In this document: in pieces, positions 16,560 to 25,110 of the stretch
Layout: each line of letters opens with the position of its first letter
Position numbering within the stretch: position 1 is the first letter of the stretch
Assembly: GCA_910580105.1 (NCBI GenBank)
Contig: CAJTWN010000001.1
Location: 521,888 to 585,887, forward strand
Source: an uncultured Clostridia bacterium
GTDB taxonomy: Bacteria > Bacillota > Clostridia > Monoglobales > Monoglobaceae
Length of the DNA: 64,000 nucleotides
Direction: 5' to 3'
Made by a program: the position numbers and the translations under genes
The notes under the pieces: model-generated
What the model saw: only the letters and a program-made list of their open reading frames with translations
Told to the model about the DNA's origin: nothing
The model's database searches: none

Positions 16560-17753
16560 CTATTCCGCACAGACCGGTATCTCACCGTCCGCCACCATTA
16601 CCCGCAGATGGTCGCCCCGTTTGACCTGTCCGGTTTGCTTTACCACCCTTCCGTCTTCATCCTTCAGAATGGAATATCCTCTCGCCATGGTGCCAAGGGG
16701 GCTGAGTCCGTCCAGTTTGGAAACCAGCAGCCGCATATCATTTTTCTTCTGCTCCAGCAAATTCTGATAGGATTTTTCAAACAGACGGCTTAACTGATCG
16801 AGATAAAGGCGGTGATCCTCAAGCTTTGCCACCGGATTCCTGAAGGCCGGCCGCCCTGCACAGGCTTTCACCCGTGCCCGTGCCCGTTCAACGCCGCGCT
16901 CTGCCTGGGCGTACAGCCTGCGGTATACATTCTGGAATTTCTCCCGGAGCTCGATCTGTGACGGAACCACCAGCTCCGCCGCCGCCGAAGGCGTCGGCGC
17001 ACGAAGATCCGCCACAAAATCCGAAATGGTGAAGTCAATCTCATGACCGACTGCCGAGACGATTGGAATCCTGCTGTCATAGATGGCCCGCGCGACAATC
17101 TCTTCGTTAAACGACCACAAATCTTCAATAGAGCCGCCGCCGCGTCCCACAATCAGAACGTCCGCAAGGCCGCTGGTATTGAAATACCCGATGGCCTCCA
17201 CAATACTTTGTGCCGAATTTTCTCCCTGTACCAGAACGGGATAGAGCACCACGTCCGCATAGGAAAACCTGCGGGACAAAACATTCAGAATGTCACGGAT
17301 TGCCGCCCCGGTGGGCGCCGTGACCACCCCAATCTTTTTGGGATACCTGGGAAGAGGCAGCTTGTGCCCAGGGTCAAACAGCCCTTCGGCTTCGAGCTTC
17401 TTCTTCAGTTTTTCAAAGGCAACATAAAGGTCTCCCACTCCCTCCGGCTCCATATGGTCGATATAGAGCTGATACTGCCCGTCACGCTCATAGACGCTCA
17501 CCCGGCCATGGGCAACCACCTTCATCCCGTTCTCCGGCTTAAAGTCCAGTTTTGCCGCCGCACTGCGGAACATCACCCCACGCATCACACCGGTTTTATC
17601 CTTCAGCGACAGGTACATATGCCCGGAAGAATGGGCTTTAAAGTTGGATATTTCACCCTTAACTGCAAGATCCGTCAAAATTAAATCGCGGTTCATGATC
17701 TCTTTAATATATAAATTCACCTGTGTTACCGACAACGCTTCCCGCTCTAACAT
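16560..17753 (-). CDS. xseA: Exodeoxyribonuclease VII large subunit
   Basis: The 397-residue protein has an N-terminal OB-fold (about 1-105: LSVTQVNLYIKEIM..LAVKGEISNFKAHSSGHMYLSLKD) and the catalytic domain with GVVTAPTGAAIRDIL, VGRGGGSIEDLW, and VSAVGHEIDFTISDFVADLRAPTPSAAAE. It ends in the RGYSI region. The start ATG 17753 follows AAGGAGGAG; the frame extends to 17879 without a better start. Confidence 0.96.
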   Translation of the reverse strand: MLEREALSVTQVNLYIKEIMNRDLILTDLAVKGEISNFKAHSSGHMYLSLKDKTGVMRGVMFRSAAAKLDFKPENGMKVVAHGRVSVYERDGQYQLYIDHMEPEGVGDLYVAFEKLKKKLEAEGLFDPGHKLPLPRYPKKIGVVTAPTGAAIRDILNVLSRRFSYADVVLYPVLVQGENSAQSIVEAIGYFNTSGLADVLIVGRGGGSIEDLWSFNEEIVARAIYDSRIPIVSAVGHEIDFTISDFVADLRAPTPSAAAELVVPSQIELREKFQNVYRRLYAQAERGVERARARVKACAGRPAFRNPVAKLEDHRLYLDQLSRLFEKSYQNLLEQKKNDMRLLVSKLDGLSPLGTMARGYSILKDEDGRVVKQTGQVKRGDHLRVMVADGEIPVCAE

Positions 17754-18228
17754 AAACCATCTCCTCCTTCCCTGTTTGTTTGCCTGCATCCTTTCAGGGT
17801 ATCCCTGCACAAATCCCCATGTTCTACATCTCCGCCATCTTCTCTGTCCGGGCTTGTCCGGCAGGATGACGGCATACATCTCCGCAAAATCAGGATGGAG
17901 CCGAACAATTACCGGCGTCGGGTACCCGAAACGCCGCTGCAGCCAAATGCTTTAAATCGGAGCAAAGAATGACAAGCTTGCTTGAATCCTTCTTAGGCGA
18001 TTGCAACCATCGCAGGGGGCTTTGCCCCGCAGGGTTTCAACGGGAGATTACAGCCCCCACTGAAAGTCTGATATAGAATCCGCCGCCTAAGCGGCGGGGA
18101 CATCTGCGACAAGGTTATATGCCGAAACAGAGCGACGGACGCCAACCGTCCGAACCGCCCTGCTTCTGTACTCCTTATTTCATTCCACCGGCGCTCCGAA
18201 GCCTTTTGCTTCCGCAGGCCGGGAAATA
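17754..18228. other. Gene-free gap with clustered GC-rich hairpins
   Basis: No gene is supported in these 475 bp between nusB and xseA. Hairpins include CCGCCGC-CTAA-GCGGCGG (18080-18097), GCAGGGGGCTTTGCCCCGC (18012-18030) and CGATTGCAACCATCG. The clustering resembles that at 12.4-12.7 kb, but the sequences differ. It may be a small mobile-element remnant or a structured RNA. Confidence 0.4.
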
Positions 18229-18627
18229 TCATTTCTTTCTGTCCCTGGCCATCCGGTCCAGGACGCCGTTGACAAATGCCGTTGCTTCTTCTCCGTCAAA
18301 GTTCTTCGCCAACGCCACCGCCTCATTGACGGCAACCGGCGCCGGGATATCCTCTGCAAAGCAGATTTCATACGTGCCCAAACGCAGAACCGCCAGGCTG
18401 ACCGCAGAAACGCGCGCAAAATCCCGTCCGCTGCTTGCGGCAATTTTGGCATCAATCTCGCTGATATTGGCAATCGTGCCCTCCACCGCCGCGCGGATAT
18501 ATTCCTGCTGATTGCCTGCATCGTTTTCCTCGAAAAAACGGGCGAGCAATTCTTCTATATCAGCAGGCTGAAATTTGTACTGAAACAACAACTTAAACGC
18601 ATTTTCCCTTGCTTCTCTTCTGTTCAT
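18229..18627 (-). CDS. nusB: Transcription antitermination factor NusB
   Basis: A 132-residue all-helical protein with the NusB start (NRREARENAFKLLFQYKF), a central LRLGTYEICF helix, and the conserved PVAVNEAVALAKNF....FVNGVLD segment. NusB works with NusE (S10) on boxA RNA to prevent premature termination in rRNA operons. It follows asp23 by 12 bp. Confidence 0.96.
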   Translation of the reverse strand: MNRREARENAFKLLFQYKFQPADIEELLARFFEENDAGNQQEYIRAAVEGTIANISEIDAKIAASSGRDFARVSAVSLAVLRLGTYEICFAEDIPAPVAVNEAVALAKNFDGEEATAFVNGVLDRMARDRKK

Positions 18628-18639
18628 AACTGTACTGAC

Positions 18640-19149
18640 TTAAACGTCAATCTCCTTTTCTTCGATATCGTTCTCTTCCGGCGCCAGGACAATTTCATCA
18701 TCGGCAGGGGCAATATCTTCCTCCTCTGCACTTTCGATGGACGGCGGCACTTCCGCTGTCACTTCCTGGGTCTTTTCCTCCCGCTCCACCTTCGGAACGT
18801 TGACGCCGTCAACCGAGATATTGACTGCCGCCACGTGCAGGCCGGTCATAGCTTCAACCTCGCTCTTCACCTTTTCCTGAATCTCCCAGGCAATGTCCGG
18901 AATTTTTGTCCCATATTCCACAATAATGGCAAGGTCAATGGTCACATCCTTCTCTGTCACGCTGACCTTGACGCCCTTGGACGGATTCTTTTTGCCGAGC
19001 AGTTCTGCAAAACCGCCGGAAATTGTACTGACCATTCCGGCAACGCCTTCCACTGCCGCCGTAGCCAAAGACGCAATAATCGAGATGACCTCATCCGATA
19101 TATTGACATTCCCGTTTTCATTTACCTCAGGATTCACTGTATTTTCCAT
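18640..19149 (-). CDS. Asp23/Gls24 family envelope-stress protein
   Basis: This 169-residue protein has an N-terminal Asp23 domain (about 10-125: NISDEVISIIASLATAAVEGV, then VTIDLAIIVEYGTKIPDIAWEIQEKVKSEVE in pieces along the domain) and an acidic low-complexity tail (about 130-169). Family members sit at the cell envelope and are alkaline-shock or cell-wall-stress linked; the YqhY subgroup lies beside nusB in many Firmicutes. The Shine-Dalgarno GGAGGG precedes ATG 19149. Confidence 0.93.
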   Translation of the reverse strand: MENTVNPEVNENGNVNISDEVISIIASLATAAVEGVAGMVSTISGGFAELLGKKNPSKGVKVSVTEKDVTIDLAIIVEYGTKIPDIAWEIQEKVKSEVEAMTGLHVAAVNISVDGVNVPKVEREEKTQEVTAEVPPSIESAEEEDIAPADDEIVLAPEENDIEEKEIDV

Positions 19150-19470
19150 GAGAAACCCTCCTCAATCTAATTTTCTGTTGGTTATTTTAACAAATGCTTT
19201 CCTTTCAGCAACACCCTATCACTTTCAGAAAAACCCAAAGATTTTCCTTTTCCTCCAGCAGAGCCGCGTCGGCACCCGGTTTTTCACAGAAAAACCTTCG
19301 CTCTGCACGGCCGGCGCCTCTTCTTTTCATAAAACACACCGCCGGCATTTTGTAGAAGCCATAGCTTGACCAGCCCAACATGACACGCCCGCCCCGTGCG
19401 CCGCAGAAGCACCAAACAAATCCGCGGCACCCGGTAAAATATTTTTCCTCTGTGCCGTCCGTGGAGTGGG

Positions 19471-19692
19471 CCAAACATCATGCCTGTGCATTAAATCAAG
19501 TGTCACACTTGCACATTGGGTCAATCATCAAGCTTGCGCATTGGACCAGGTGTCACGCTTCTGCATTGGTTCAAACACCATGCCTGCGCATTGGGCAAAA
19601 CACGTTCCTGCATTGGGCCAGACATCATGCCTGTGCATTAAGTCAAGTGTCACACTTGCACAGTAGGTCAAGCAATCCACTTGTGCAGTGCT
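19471..19692. repeat. Array of about nine 25-bp palindromic repeats
   Basis: The unit is a 15-bp palindrome followed by a 10-bp spacer ending GCATTGGGT. Examples are CAAGTGT-C-ACACTTG and, less perfectly, CAATCATCAAGCTTG and CAGGTGTCACGCTTC. Arms vary between units, often with matching changes. The unit recurs at 29.96, 30.70 and 31.26 kb. The whole 19150-19808 gap holds no supported gene; a hairpin GGAGGCAAAAG..CTTTTACCTCC follows the array at about 19711-19737. Confidence 0.85.
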
Positions 19693-19808
19693 GTGATACG
19701 ATGTTCTCTCAGGAGGCAAAAGCATAACTTTTACCTCCATCATATGGTTATCGTATTTATTATAACATAACGAAAATCAGATTACAACATCAATTTTCCG
19801 ATTCGGCA

Positions 19809-20405
19809 CTATTCGGCACTGATTTTTATATCTTTGACCGATGCACCGGTTTCAGAAACGACAATATCCTTTATCTGCGCGATTTTTGCACCGCTGATTT
19901 CGCCGCCCTTAACAGTAACAGAAACACCCTGCTCGCTGATGAAGGCAAAACAGTCCTCATATCCTTTGGACTTGACCAAAGTTTCCACCGCCTTCTCTTT
20001 TTCGGCATATTCGGTTGCACTCTTCACCTTCTTACCGGCTTCTGTCTTATTTTCCTGGGATGCCTCGGCACTTTTGGCAGTTTTGTTCCATTCCTCCACT
20101 GCACTGCTGCGGGCCGCATCCCGTTCCTGCTTCAACTTTTCTAAGGAACCGCCGTTATTGCTTCCCTGCTGTCCCTCCTGTTTATTCTCTGCGTCTTTGT
20201 TTTGGCCTTCTTTGTTCTCGCCCTCTTTATTTTCCTGCTCTGCCTTCTGCTCTGCATTTACCGGCAGCGCATCGCTCGCCACCGGGACAGTTGTGATGTT
20301 CTCACGCTCAACCGTCCAGCGGTAATAGCCTGCCGCAATCACCAATGCAACCAACCCCAACAGCAATACCTGCTTTCCATGAAACACAAACTTTTTCTTA
20401 CTCAT
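19809..20405 (-). CDS. spoIIIAH: Stage III sporulation protein AH
   Basis: SpoIIIAH is the mother-cell half of the SpoIIQ-SpoIIIAH channel linking mother cell and forespore. The 198-residue protein has one N-terminal membrane helix (about 12-27), a long charged linker rich in KEGENKEGQNKDAENK-type repeats (about 52-90), and a C-terminal YscJ/FliF-like ring-building domain (about 130-198, with GYEDCFAFISEQGVSVTV). The stop region carries a short direct repeat ATTCGGCACT twice. It ends the spoIIIA operon. Confidence 0.93.
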   Translation of the reverse strand: MSKKKFVFHGKQVLLLGLVALVIAAGYYRWTVERENITTVPVASDALPVNAEQKAEQENKEGENKEGQNKDAENKQEGQQGSNNGGSLEKLKQERDAARSSAVEEWNKTAKSAEASQENKTEAGKKVKSATEYAEKEKAVETLVKSKGYEDCFAFISEQGVSVTVKGGEISGAKIAQIKDIVVSETGASVKDIKISAE

Positions 20406-20444
20406 CTGTTTTGCTCCTTTCCATCTTCATGGTTTTAAATGGTT

Positions 20445-21017
20445 TTAATAAGTAACTTTGATCCTATGCGCCGAAAGCCCATAAATCGCCTTCACCGCAT
20501 CATAAATTTCGAATTTAACCTTTTCATCTTTTGCCCCTTCCGCGACCACAAGGATGCCCGATGGAGCCGGAAGCCTTTCCTCAACAACAAAAGGCGTCTT
20601 TTCCTTGCCGTCATCGGTGAGCACCACACTCTTTTCCGTGCTGCTCTCCTCCGCATCCTTCTGCGTCTCCTCCGACTGCCGCAAAACCTTTTCCTTTGTA
20701 TCCGTCGCCAGCTTCTTCTCACCTCCGCCATCTATACTGATAAACACCGAGACATTTCCTGCCCCGTTAATTTTTTTCAAAGTTTCAGAGAGCCGATACT
20801 CCATGTCCTTCACATACTGTCCGGCATCGGTGGTTTCTTTGTCCGCTTCTGCCGGTTTTTCCTCCTTCTTTTTGTCGCCGCCGCCGAAAAAACTGCTGAC
20901 CGCAAGGACAAGAATGGCGGCAATGATGACAAAAATCAGAATCTTGTTCGGTTTTGGGTTTTCGCCGTTTTCCGGTTTCTCTTTTTTTATCAAAGCTCGA
21001 AAGTTCAATTGCATCAC
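20445..21017 (-). CDS. spoIIIAG: Stage III sporulation protein AG
   Basis: SpoIIIAG forms a large ring in the intermembrane space of the engulfed forespore. The 190-residue protein has a membrane helix (about 26-43), a KKKEEK linker, and the domain YRLSETLKKINGAGNVSVFIS...RLPAPSGILVVAEGA...VYDAVKAIYGLSAHRIKV-type ending. Start at GTG 21017 or ATG 21014 overlaps the spoIIIAF stop. Confidence 0.94.
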   Translation of the reverse strand: MMQLNFRALIKKEKPENGENPKPNKILIFVIIAAILVLAVSSFFGGGDKKKEEKPAEADKETTDAGQYVKDMEYRLSETLKKINGAGNVSVFISIDGGGEKKLATDTKEKVLRQSEETQKDAEESSTEKSVVLTDDGKEKTPFVVEERLPAPSGILVVAEGAKDEKVKFEIYDAVKAIYGLSAHRIKVTY

Positions 21018-21535
21018 CCATCAACAATATATTTTATGATTGTGTCCTCTTCTTCTATACCATATATTTTATGCAGCTGTTCTTTCACATAGCCGGTATA
21101 GTCATAGGCATCCGCCGCCTGAAAGACAACGGTAACGGATGTTATCTCCCCAAACTGCTCCCCTTCCTCCTCGTTCACCATACAGTGTACGGTGAATGTA
21201 TGGTTCCCGATTCCCCCTGCAAGGGTCTCTTTTATCTTTTCCTCCAGCTTCTTTTTATAAAGGCGGATGACCGCTTGCCTCTGTTTCTCTCCCATATCTT
21301 CCGCCTGCATACTTGCCGACCTGGCCGGCGTTTCCAGCAGGCCGCCGGCGCCGCCGCCCTTTTCCATCCAGTGCATCACCGGCGCAATCAGGGTCAGCAC
21401 CAGCAGAAGACCAACCGTCAGCCGGACATATTTTGAAAGTCCGCCCTGGGGCAGAAGGGATTCGCAGATGGAACCGAAAATCATCACACCGGCAAGCAGC
21501 ATTGCCCATTCTCTGAGCGCCTCCATCATCTGCAC
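21014..21535 (-). CDS. spoIIIAF: Stage III sporulation protein AF
   Basis: A 173-residue protein with two N-terminal membrane helices (about 9-28 and 35-56; LREWAMLLAGVMIFGSICESLLP then YVRLTVGLLLVLTLIAPV) and a soluble C-terminal domain with RLYKKKLEEKI. The family caps or assembles the SpoIIIA complex; its biochemical role is not settled. It begins 4 bp after spoIIIAE. Confidence 0.93.
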   Translation of the reverse strand: MQMMEALREWAMLLAGVMIFGSICESLLPQGGLSKYVRLTVGLLLVLTLIAPVMHWMEKGGGAGGLLETPARSASMQAEDMGEKQRQAVIRLYKKKLEEKIKETLAGGIGNHTFTVHCMVNEEEGEQFGEITSVTVVFQAADAYDYTGYVKEQLHKIYGIEEEDTIIKYIVDG

Positions 21536-21539
21536 CCCC

Positions 21540-22724
21540 TTATCGTCCCAGCATCAGGACAGAGCTTCCCGCATTGACCACAACGGTCAGAATGATAACA
21601 AACATCACCGTCACCGCTGCCAGCATGGAAAACAGAACCGATATAGAATCCGCCAGCCGCGATATGCAGGTAATAATTTTGGCATCGCTGACCGGCTCTG
21701 CCACCGCGGCGCTCAGCCGGAAAATAATCAGAATTGCACATATTTTCAGGATGGGCATCAATGCGGTAAGCACCACTGCAATGATGCCGACCACCCCCAC
21801 CGAATTTTTGATCACCACACTGCAGTTCATCACCGTCTCCACCGACTCTGCCAGAATTCCGCCCACCACCGGTATCAGATTCGAAGCCGCAAACTTTGAA
21901 AGCTTCACCGTCAGGCCATCCACACCGGCAGAGGCAATGCTCTGCAGACCCGCAACACTGATAAAGATGGTCAGCATTACGCTGAGGCTCCATTTGACCG
22001 CCGTGTTTAACAGCTTAACCAAACGGTCTGCCTTGAAATCCGAAGAAAGCCCGTTGACAATATTGAGGGCGGTGGTAATCATCACCAGGGGAATCAGTCC
22101 ATACTCGATCACCCCGACGGCAATTTCGATTACCGAAAGCAGAACCGGCTCGAATACCGATGCAGAGACAATGGCGCCGGAGGTCAGCAATGTGGTGATC
22201 ATCACCGGCACAATAAAGCGCATGAATACGCCGAGATTCTGAATCGCCCCCTGCACAACGCCGGCCGCATCATAAAAGGCCGCCGACGCAACACCGGCAA
22301 TCAGGATATAGACCGCATAGTATGCCGCCTTCCCCACGGCAGATTTTCCAAATCCGCTGTCCAGTCCGGTGAGATAGGAACTGAGGACCGAGAGGCCGAG
22401 GATGATGGCCATCATTTTCAGCGCGCCATAGACCTCGCCCAGCAGGAGCTGCAAAAGCCTGCGCAGCAGGGAACGGACATCCAGATCCAAATCCCCCGAA
22501 GCCGCCTGTTTCAGCAGTGCCTGGACCGAGAATTCTTCCTCCCCGTCAAGGGAAAGACCTTCCAGCCCCTCCGTCCCCTTCTTCAGCATATCCCCGTAAA
22601 ATTCGAGGTAGGTATCCATCACCTGCCTGGTCTCTTCTGACTCTGCGCTCTCTGCGGCTCCGGCAGATACCGGCAGACAGAGAAACAGCAGGAAACTGAC
22701 GAGAAAAATCCATTTTTTCCCCAT
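21540..22724 (-). CDS. spoIIIAE: Stage III sporulation protein AE
   Basis: The largest membrane protein of the operon: 394 residues with a signal peptide (1-24, AGA-A) and about eight hydrophobic segments. It contains the conserved YLTGLDSGFGKSAVGKAAYY and GLQSIASAGVDGLTVKLSKFAASNLIPVVGG-type regions, both hallmarks of SpoIIIAE. It is thought to form a membrane pore component. ATG 22724 follows GGAAAGAGAG; the in-frame extension to 22874 overlaps spoIIIAD and is not used. Confidence 0.95.
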   Translation of the reverse strand: MGKKWIFLVSFLLFLCLPVSAGAAESAESEETRQVMDTYLEFYGDMLKKGTEGLEGLSLDGEEEFSVQALLKQAASGDLDLDVRSLLRRLLQLLLGEVYGALKMMAIILGLSVLSSYLTGLDSGFGKSAVGKAAYYAVYILIAGVASAAFYDAAGVVQGAIQNLGVFMRFIVPVMITTLLTSGAIVSASVFEPVLLSVIEIAVGVIEYGLIPLVMITTALNIVNGLSSDFKADRLVKLLNTAVKWSLSVMLTIFISVAGLQSIASAGVDGLTVKLSKFAASNLIPVVGGILAESVETVMNCSVVIKNSVGVVGIIAVVLTALMPILKICAILIIFRLSAAVAEPVSDAKIITCISRLADSISVLFSMLAAVTVMFVIILTVVVNAGSSVLMLGR

Positions 22725-22741
22725 GGCATCTCTCTTTCCTT

Positions 22742-23134
22742 TCACGAAAAGTTTATCATACTGCTCACCAGGGAGAGCAGACGGTACAGTATCGGCATCG
22801 ACATGGTCAAAATCAGGACTTTGCCGCCAAGCTCTATCTTGGCGGCAATGGCCCCCTCCCCTGCGTCTTTGCACATTTCAGCAGCGAACTGGGTGACATA
22901 GGCCGCGCCAATCATCTTGATAACGATACGGAAATAGGTGTTCTCCATGCCGACCTGGCCGGCAATATCTTCAAACATGGCAACCACCGCTTTTAAATAG
23001 GGGGCAACCATGGCAAAAATTGCTGCCGCTGCGATTACCGGAATTGCCGGCGAAAGTTCCGGCCTGTACTGCTTAATCAGCAGGGACAGAACCGCCGCCA
23101 TCATTCCAAATCCAATGATCCGAAAAAGTTCCAT
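22742..23134 (-). CDS. spoIIIAD: Stage III sporulation protein AD
   Basis: A 130-residue membrane protein with about four helices, including PAIPVIAAAAIFAMVAPYLK and FAAEMCKDAGEGAIAAKIEL, which are the family's conserved blocks. It follows spoIIIAC by four bases. Confidence 0.95.
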   Translation of the reverse strand: MELFRIIGFGMMAAVLSLLIKQYRPELSPAIPVIAAAAIFAMVAPYLKAVVAMFEDIAGQVGMENTYFRIVIKMIGAAYVTQFAAEMCKDAGEGAIAAKIELGGKVLILTMSMPILYRLLSLVSSMINFS

Positions 23135-23138
23135 AGCG

Positions 23139-23336
23139 TCACAACCCGAATACCGACTGGATGGTTTCGAACAGATTGCTGATTTCCTGGATAATCATCA
23201 AAAGAACCACAATCAGACCGGCGATGGTGGTCATCATGGCCTGATCCTCCCGGCCTGCCCGAACCAGAAGCGTATTTAAAACCGCAACCAATATCCCGAT
23301 TGCCGCCACCTTGAAAATTAAATCTACCCCACTCAT
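23139..23336 (-). CDS. spoIIIAC: Stage III sporulation protein AC
   Basis: This 65-residue membrane protein has two helices (about 5-24 and 35-55; VDLIFKVAAIGILVAVLN and MMTTIAGLIVVLLMIIQEI). It is related to the N-terminal half of SpoIIIAD. I use ATG 23336, seven bases after GGAGG, rather than ATG 23342, which abuts the ribosome site. Confidence 0.94.
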   Translation of the reverse strand: MSGVDLIFKVAAIGILVAVLNTLLVRAGREDQAMMTTIAGLIVVLLMIIQEISNLFETIQSVFGL

Positions 23337-23388
23337 TGGCATTCCTCCTCAGCAAGACATCGAAAAACCGGCTTTCCAATGCCAAAAA

Positions 23389-23910
23389 TCAAAACAGCAA
23401 AATCACCACCAGAATCCCGCTTAAAAAGCCAAGGCCGCGGTAGAGCTTCATGTCCGACTGCAAACGCCCGTCAAACCCGTCCCGGATATATTGTAACTTT
23501 GCCGATGCAAACGCAATGTTGTTTTTTTCCCGTTCATCGTCACCGGAACCGAACCGGGCAGCAAAGGCCGAGAGCGTCTCCAGCACATCATCGCCTGTAC
23601 AGATTCCCCTTTTGTTTTTTTCCACCGCCAGATCCCAGGCTTCTCCAAAGCCGGCCCCTTTATGCTTTATCAGATACGCCCCTGCCTCCTCCAGAATCTT
23701 CCGGAGGACGCCTTCGCTGCCCATGGCAATCCGGCCGAGGCATTCGGTCAGCGGCAGGCGCAGAAAGACAATATTAAATTCCACTGCCTTTAAAAACTGA
23801 AGAAAATCCTCGATTTGCCGGACCCGCAGCTTCTGCCGGGCGGCAAACAAAATTCCAAGATAGCCGCAGCCGACAATCACCACCGCGGCACAGATAATCT
23901 TCAAAGTCAT
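23389..23910 (-). CDS. spoIIIAB: Stage III sporulation protein AB
   Basis: A 173-residue protein with an N-terminal membrane helix (3-23), a helical type II secretion F-like cytosolic domain (QKLRVRQIEDFLQFLKAVEFNI...), and a C-terminal membrane helix (LGFLSGILVVILLF). SpoIIIAB is related to GspF-like platform proteins and presumably pairs with the ATPase SpoIIIAA. Its start overlaps the spoIIIAA stop by 4 bp (ATGA). Confidence 0.95.
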   Translation of the reverse strand: MTLKIICAAVVIVGCGYLGILFAARQKLRVRQIEDFLQFLKAVEFNIVFLRLPLTECLGRIAMGSEGVLRKILEEAGAYLIKHKGAGFGEAWDLAVEKNKRGICTGDDVLETLSAFAARFGSGDDEREKNNIAFASAKLQYIRDGFDGRLQSDMKLYRGLGFLSGILVVILLF

Positions 23911-24842
23911 ACAATCTTCACCACCTCGGTCCTGATGTCATGTCCCGTCCCGGAAAGAGAGAGAATCACCGCCTGGGAAAAAAGCCCCTCTCCCAGCACC
24001 CGATACCCCATACACCTGTGGCGGACATCCTCCAGACTGGTCCCGTGGATGGATGCAATCACCGCTACGCCGCTCCCCACCGCAGAGGACAGGGCGGAAA
24101 ATTCCCCTTCCTCCGCCACCTCATCGGTGATGATGACCCGCGGCGCCATGGTGCGGATCAGCATACGCACAGCCTCTTCCTTTACGCCGCCGGAAATGAC
24201 ATCGCTGCACATCCCCACATCATTGGAGGGCACCCCATGATAAACGGCGGCAATCTCGCCGCGGTCATCCGCGATCCCTGTGGCATACCCCAGATTGGAA
24301 ATCTGCCGCGCAATGTCCCGCAGCATGGTGGTTTTTCCCACCAGGGGCGGCGAGACCAGAAGGGTGTTGACAATCCGTCCGCCGGAAAACAGCACGGGCA
24401 TAATTCCATCGGCACAGCCCACCATCTGCCGGGCAATACGCAGGTTCAGCGACCCAATCTCGTGAAGAGCGGTCACCCTGCCCTCCTTCACCACCGCCCG
24501 TCCCGCAAAGCCAACCCGGTGGCCGCCGGGAAGGGTGATATATCCCTGCCGGATTTCTTCGGTGTGGGCATAGACCGAATGCTCGCAGACCGCCTGAAAA
24601 CACCATTCCACCTCTTCAGGCGTCACCGTATATGCCCGGAAACAATCATTGGCAATACTTCCAAAAGGCGTCACATAACAAAATTCCCGGCAGATGGAAA
24701 CCCCCAGGGGAAGCCCTGCCCGGAGCCGGATTTCCTCGATTTCCCACGGGCTGTTCCTGATACAGCCGAGAAGGATATTCCGGATTTTGGGCGGTATATA
24801 CATCAATATTTCAAAGACCTTATCCTGTCGTTCCTGTTCCAT
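23907..24842 (-). CDS. spoIIIAA: Stage III sporulation protein AA (secretion-type ATPase)
   Basis: The ATPase thought to power the SpoIIIA-SpoIIQ complex. The 311-residue protein shows Walker A SPPLVGKTT (164-172, Lys170), a Walker B-like VIITDEVAEEGE, and the family motif LPGGHRVGFAGR near 105. ATG 24842 follows AAAAGGTG; the frame extends to 24917 without a ribosome site. It is first of the eight-gene spoIIIA operon. A mother-cell sigma-E promoter is expected upstream, but I could not identify it with confidence. Confidence 0.96.
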   Translation of the reverse strand: MEQERQDKVFEILMYIPPKIRNILLGCIRNSPWEIEEIRLRAGLPLGVSICREFCYVTPFGSIANDCFRAYTVTPEEVEWCFQAVCEHSVYAHTEEIRQGYITLPGGHRVGFAGRAVVKEGRVTALHEIGSLNLRIARQMVGCADGIMPVLFSGGRIVNTLLVSPPLVGKTTMLRDIARQISNLGYATGIADDRGEIAAVYHGVPSNDVGMCSDVISGGVKEEAVRMLIRTMAPRVIITDEVAEEGEFSALSSAVGSGVAVIASIHGTSLEDVRHRCMGYRVLGEGLFSQAVILSLSGTGHDIRTEVVKIV

Positions 24843-24999
24843 AGCAACACCTTTTCCCTGTCTTGATATACCAAATTCTATGAGGCTTTGTCCAAACTTA
24901 GAACCAGGTTCGTCCATCTCCCCCTTTTTGGATATAAAAAATTGTCGGTATCATCCAGCAATGCGGCTGAATCTATCTCCCCCTTCTCCCGGTTTTCTG

Positions 25000-25043
25000 C
25001 CACAAAAAAACTGCACCCCGAAACAAATTCGGAATGCAGTTTC
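25000..25043 (-). terminator. Rho-independent terminator of mscL
   Basis: AAACTGCA..CCGAA (25008-25022) pairs with TTCGG..TGCAGTTT (25028-25042). On the minus strand the stem is followed by TTTTTTTG. It lies about 70 bases after the mscL stop, between mscL and spoIIIAA. Confidence 0.85.
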
Positions 25044-25110
25044 ATTCTTTATTGGTTTAGTTAATTCTTTATATTATTGATTGAAACGTTCTGCCATACA
25101 AAATCCGGAT

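Noticed and set aside
19471..19692. CRISPR array
   Set aside because: The spacing is regular, but the 'spacers' (GCATTGGGT) are constant and only 10 bp, while the palindromes vary. No cas genes are present.
24843..25110. Sigma-E promoter of spoIIIAA
   Set aside because: A sporulation promoter is expected, but no -35/-10 pair matched well enough to report.
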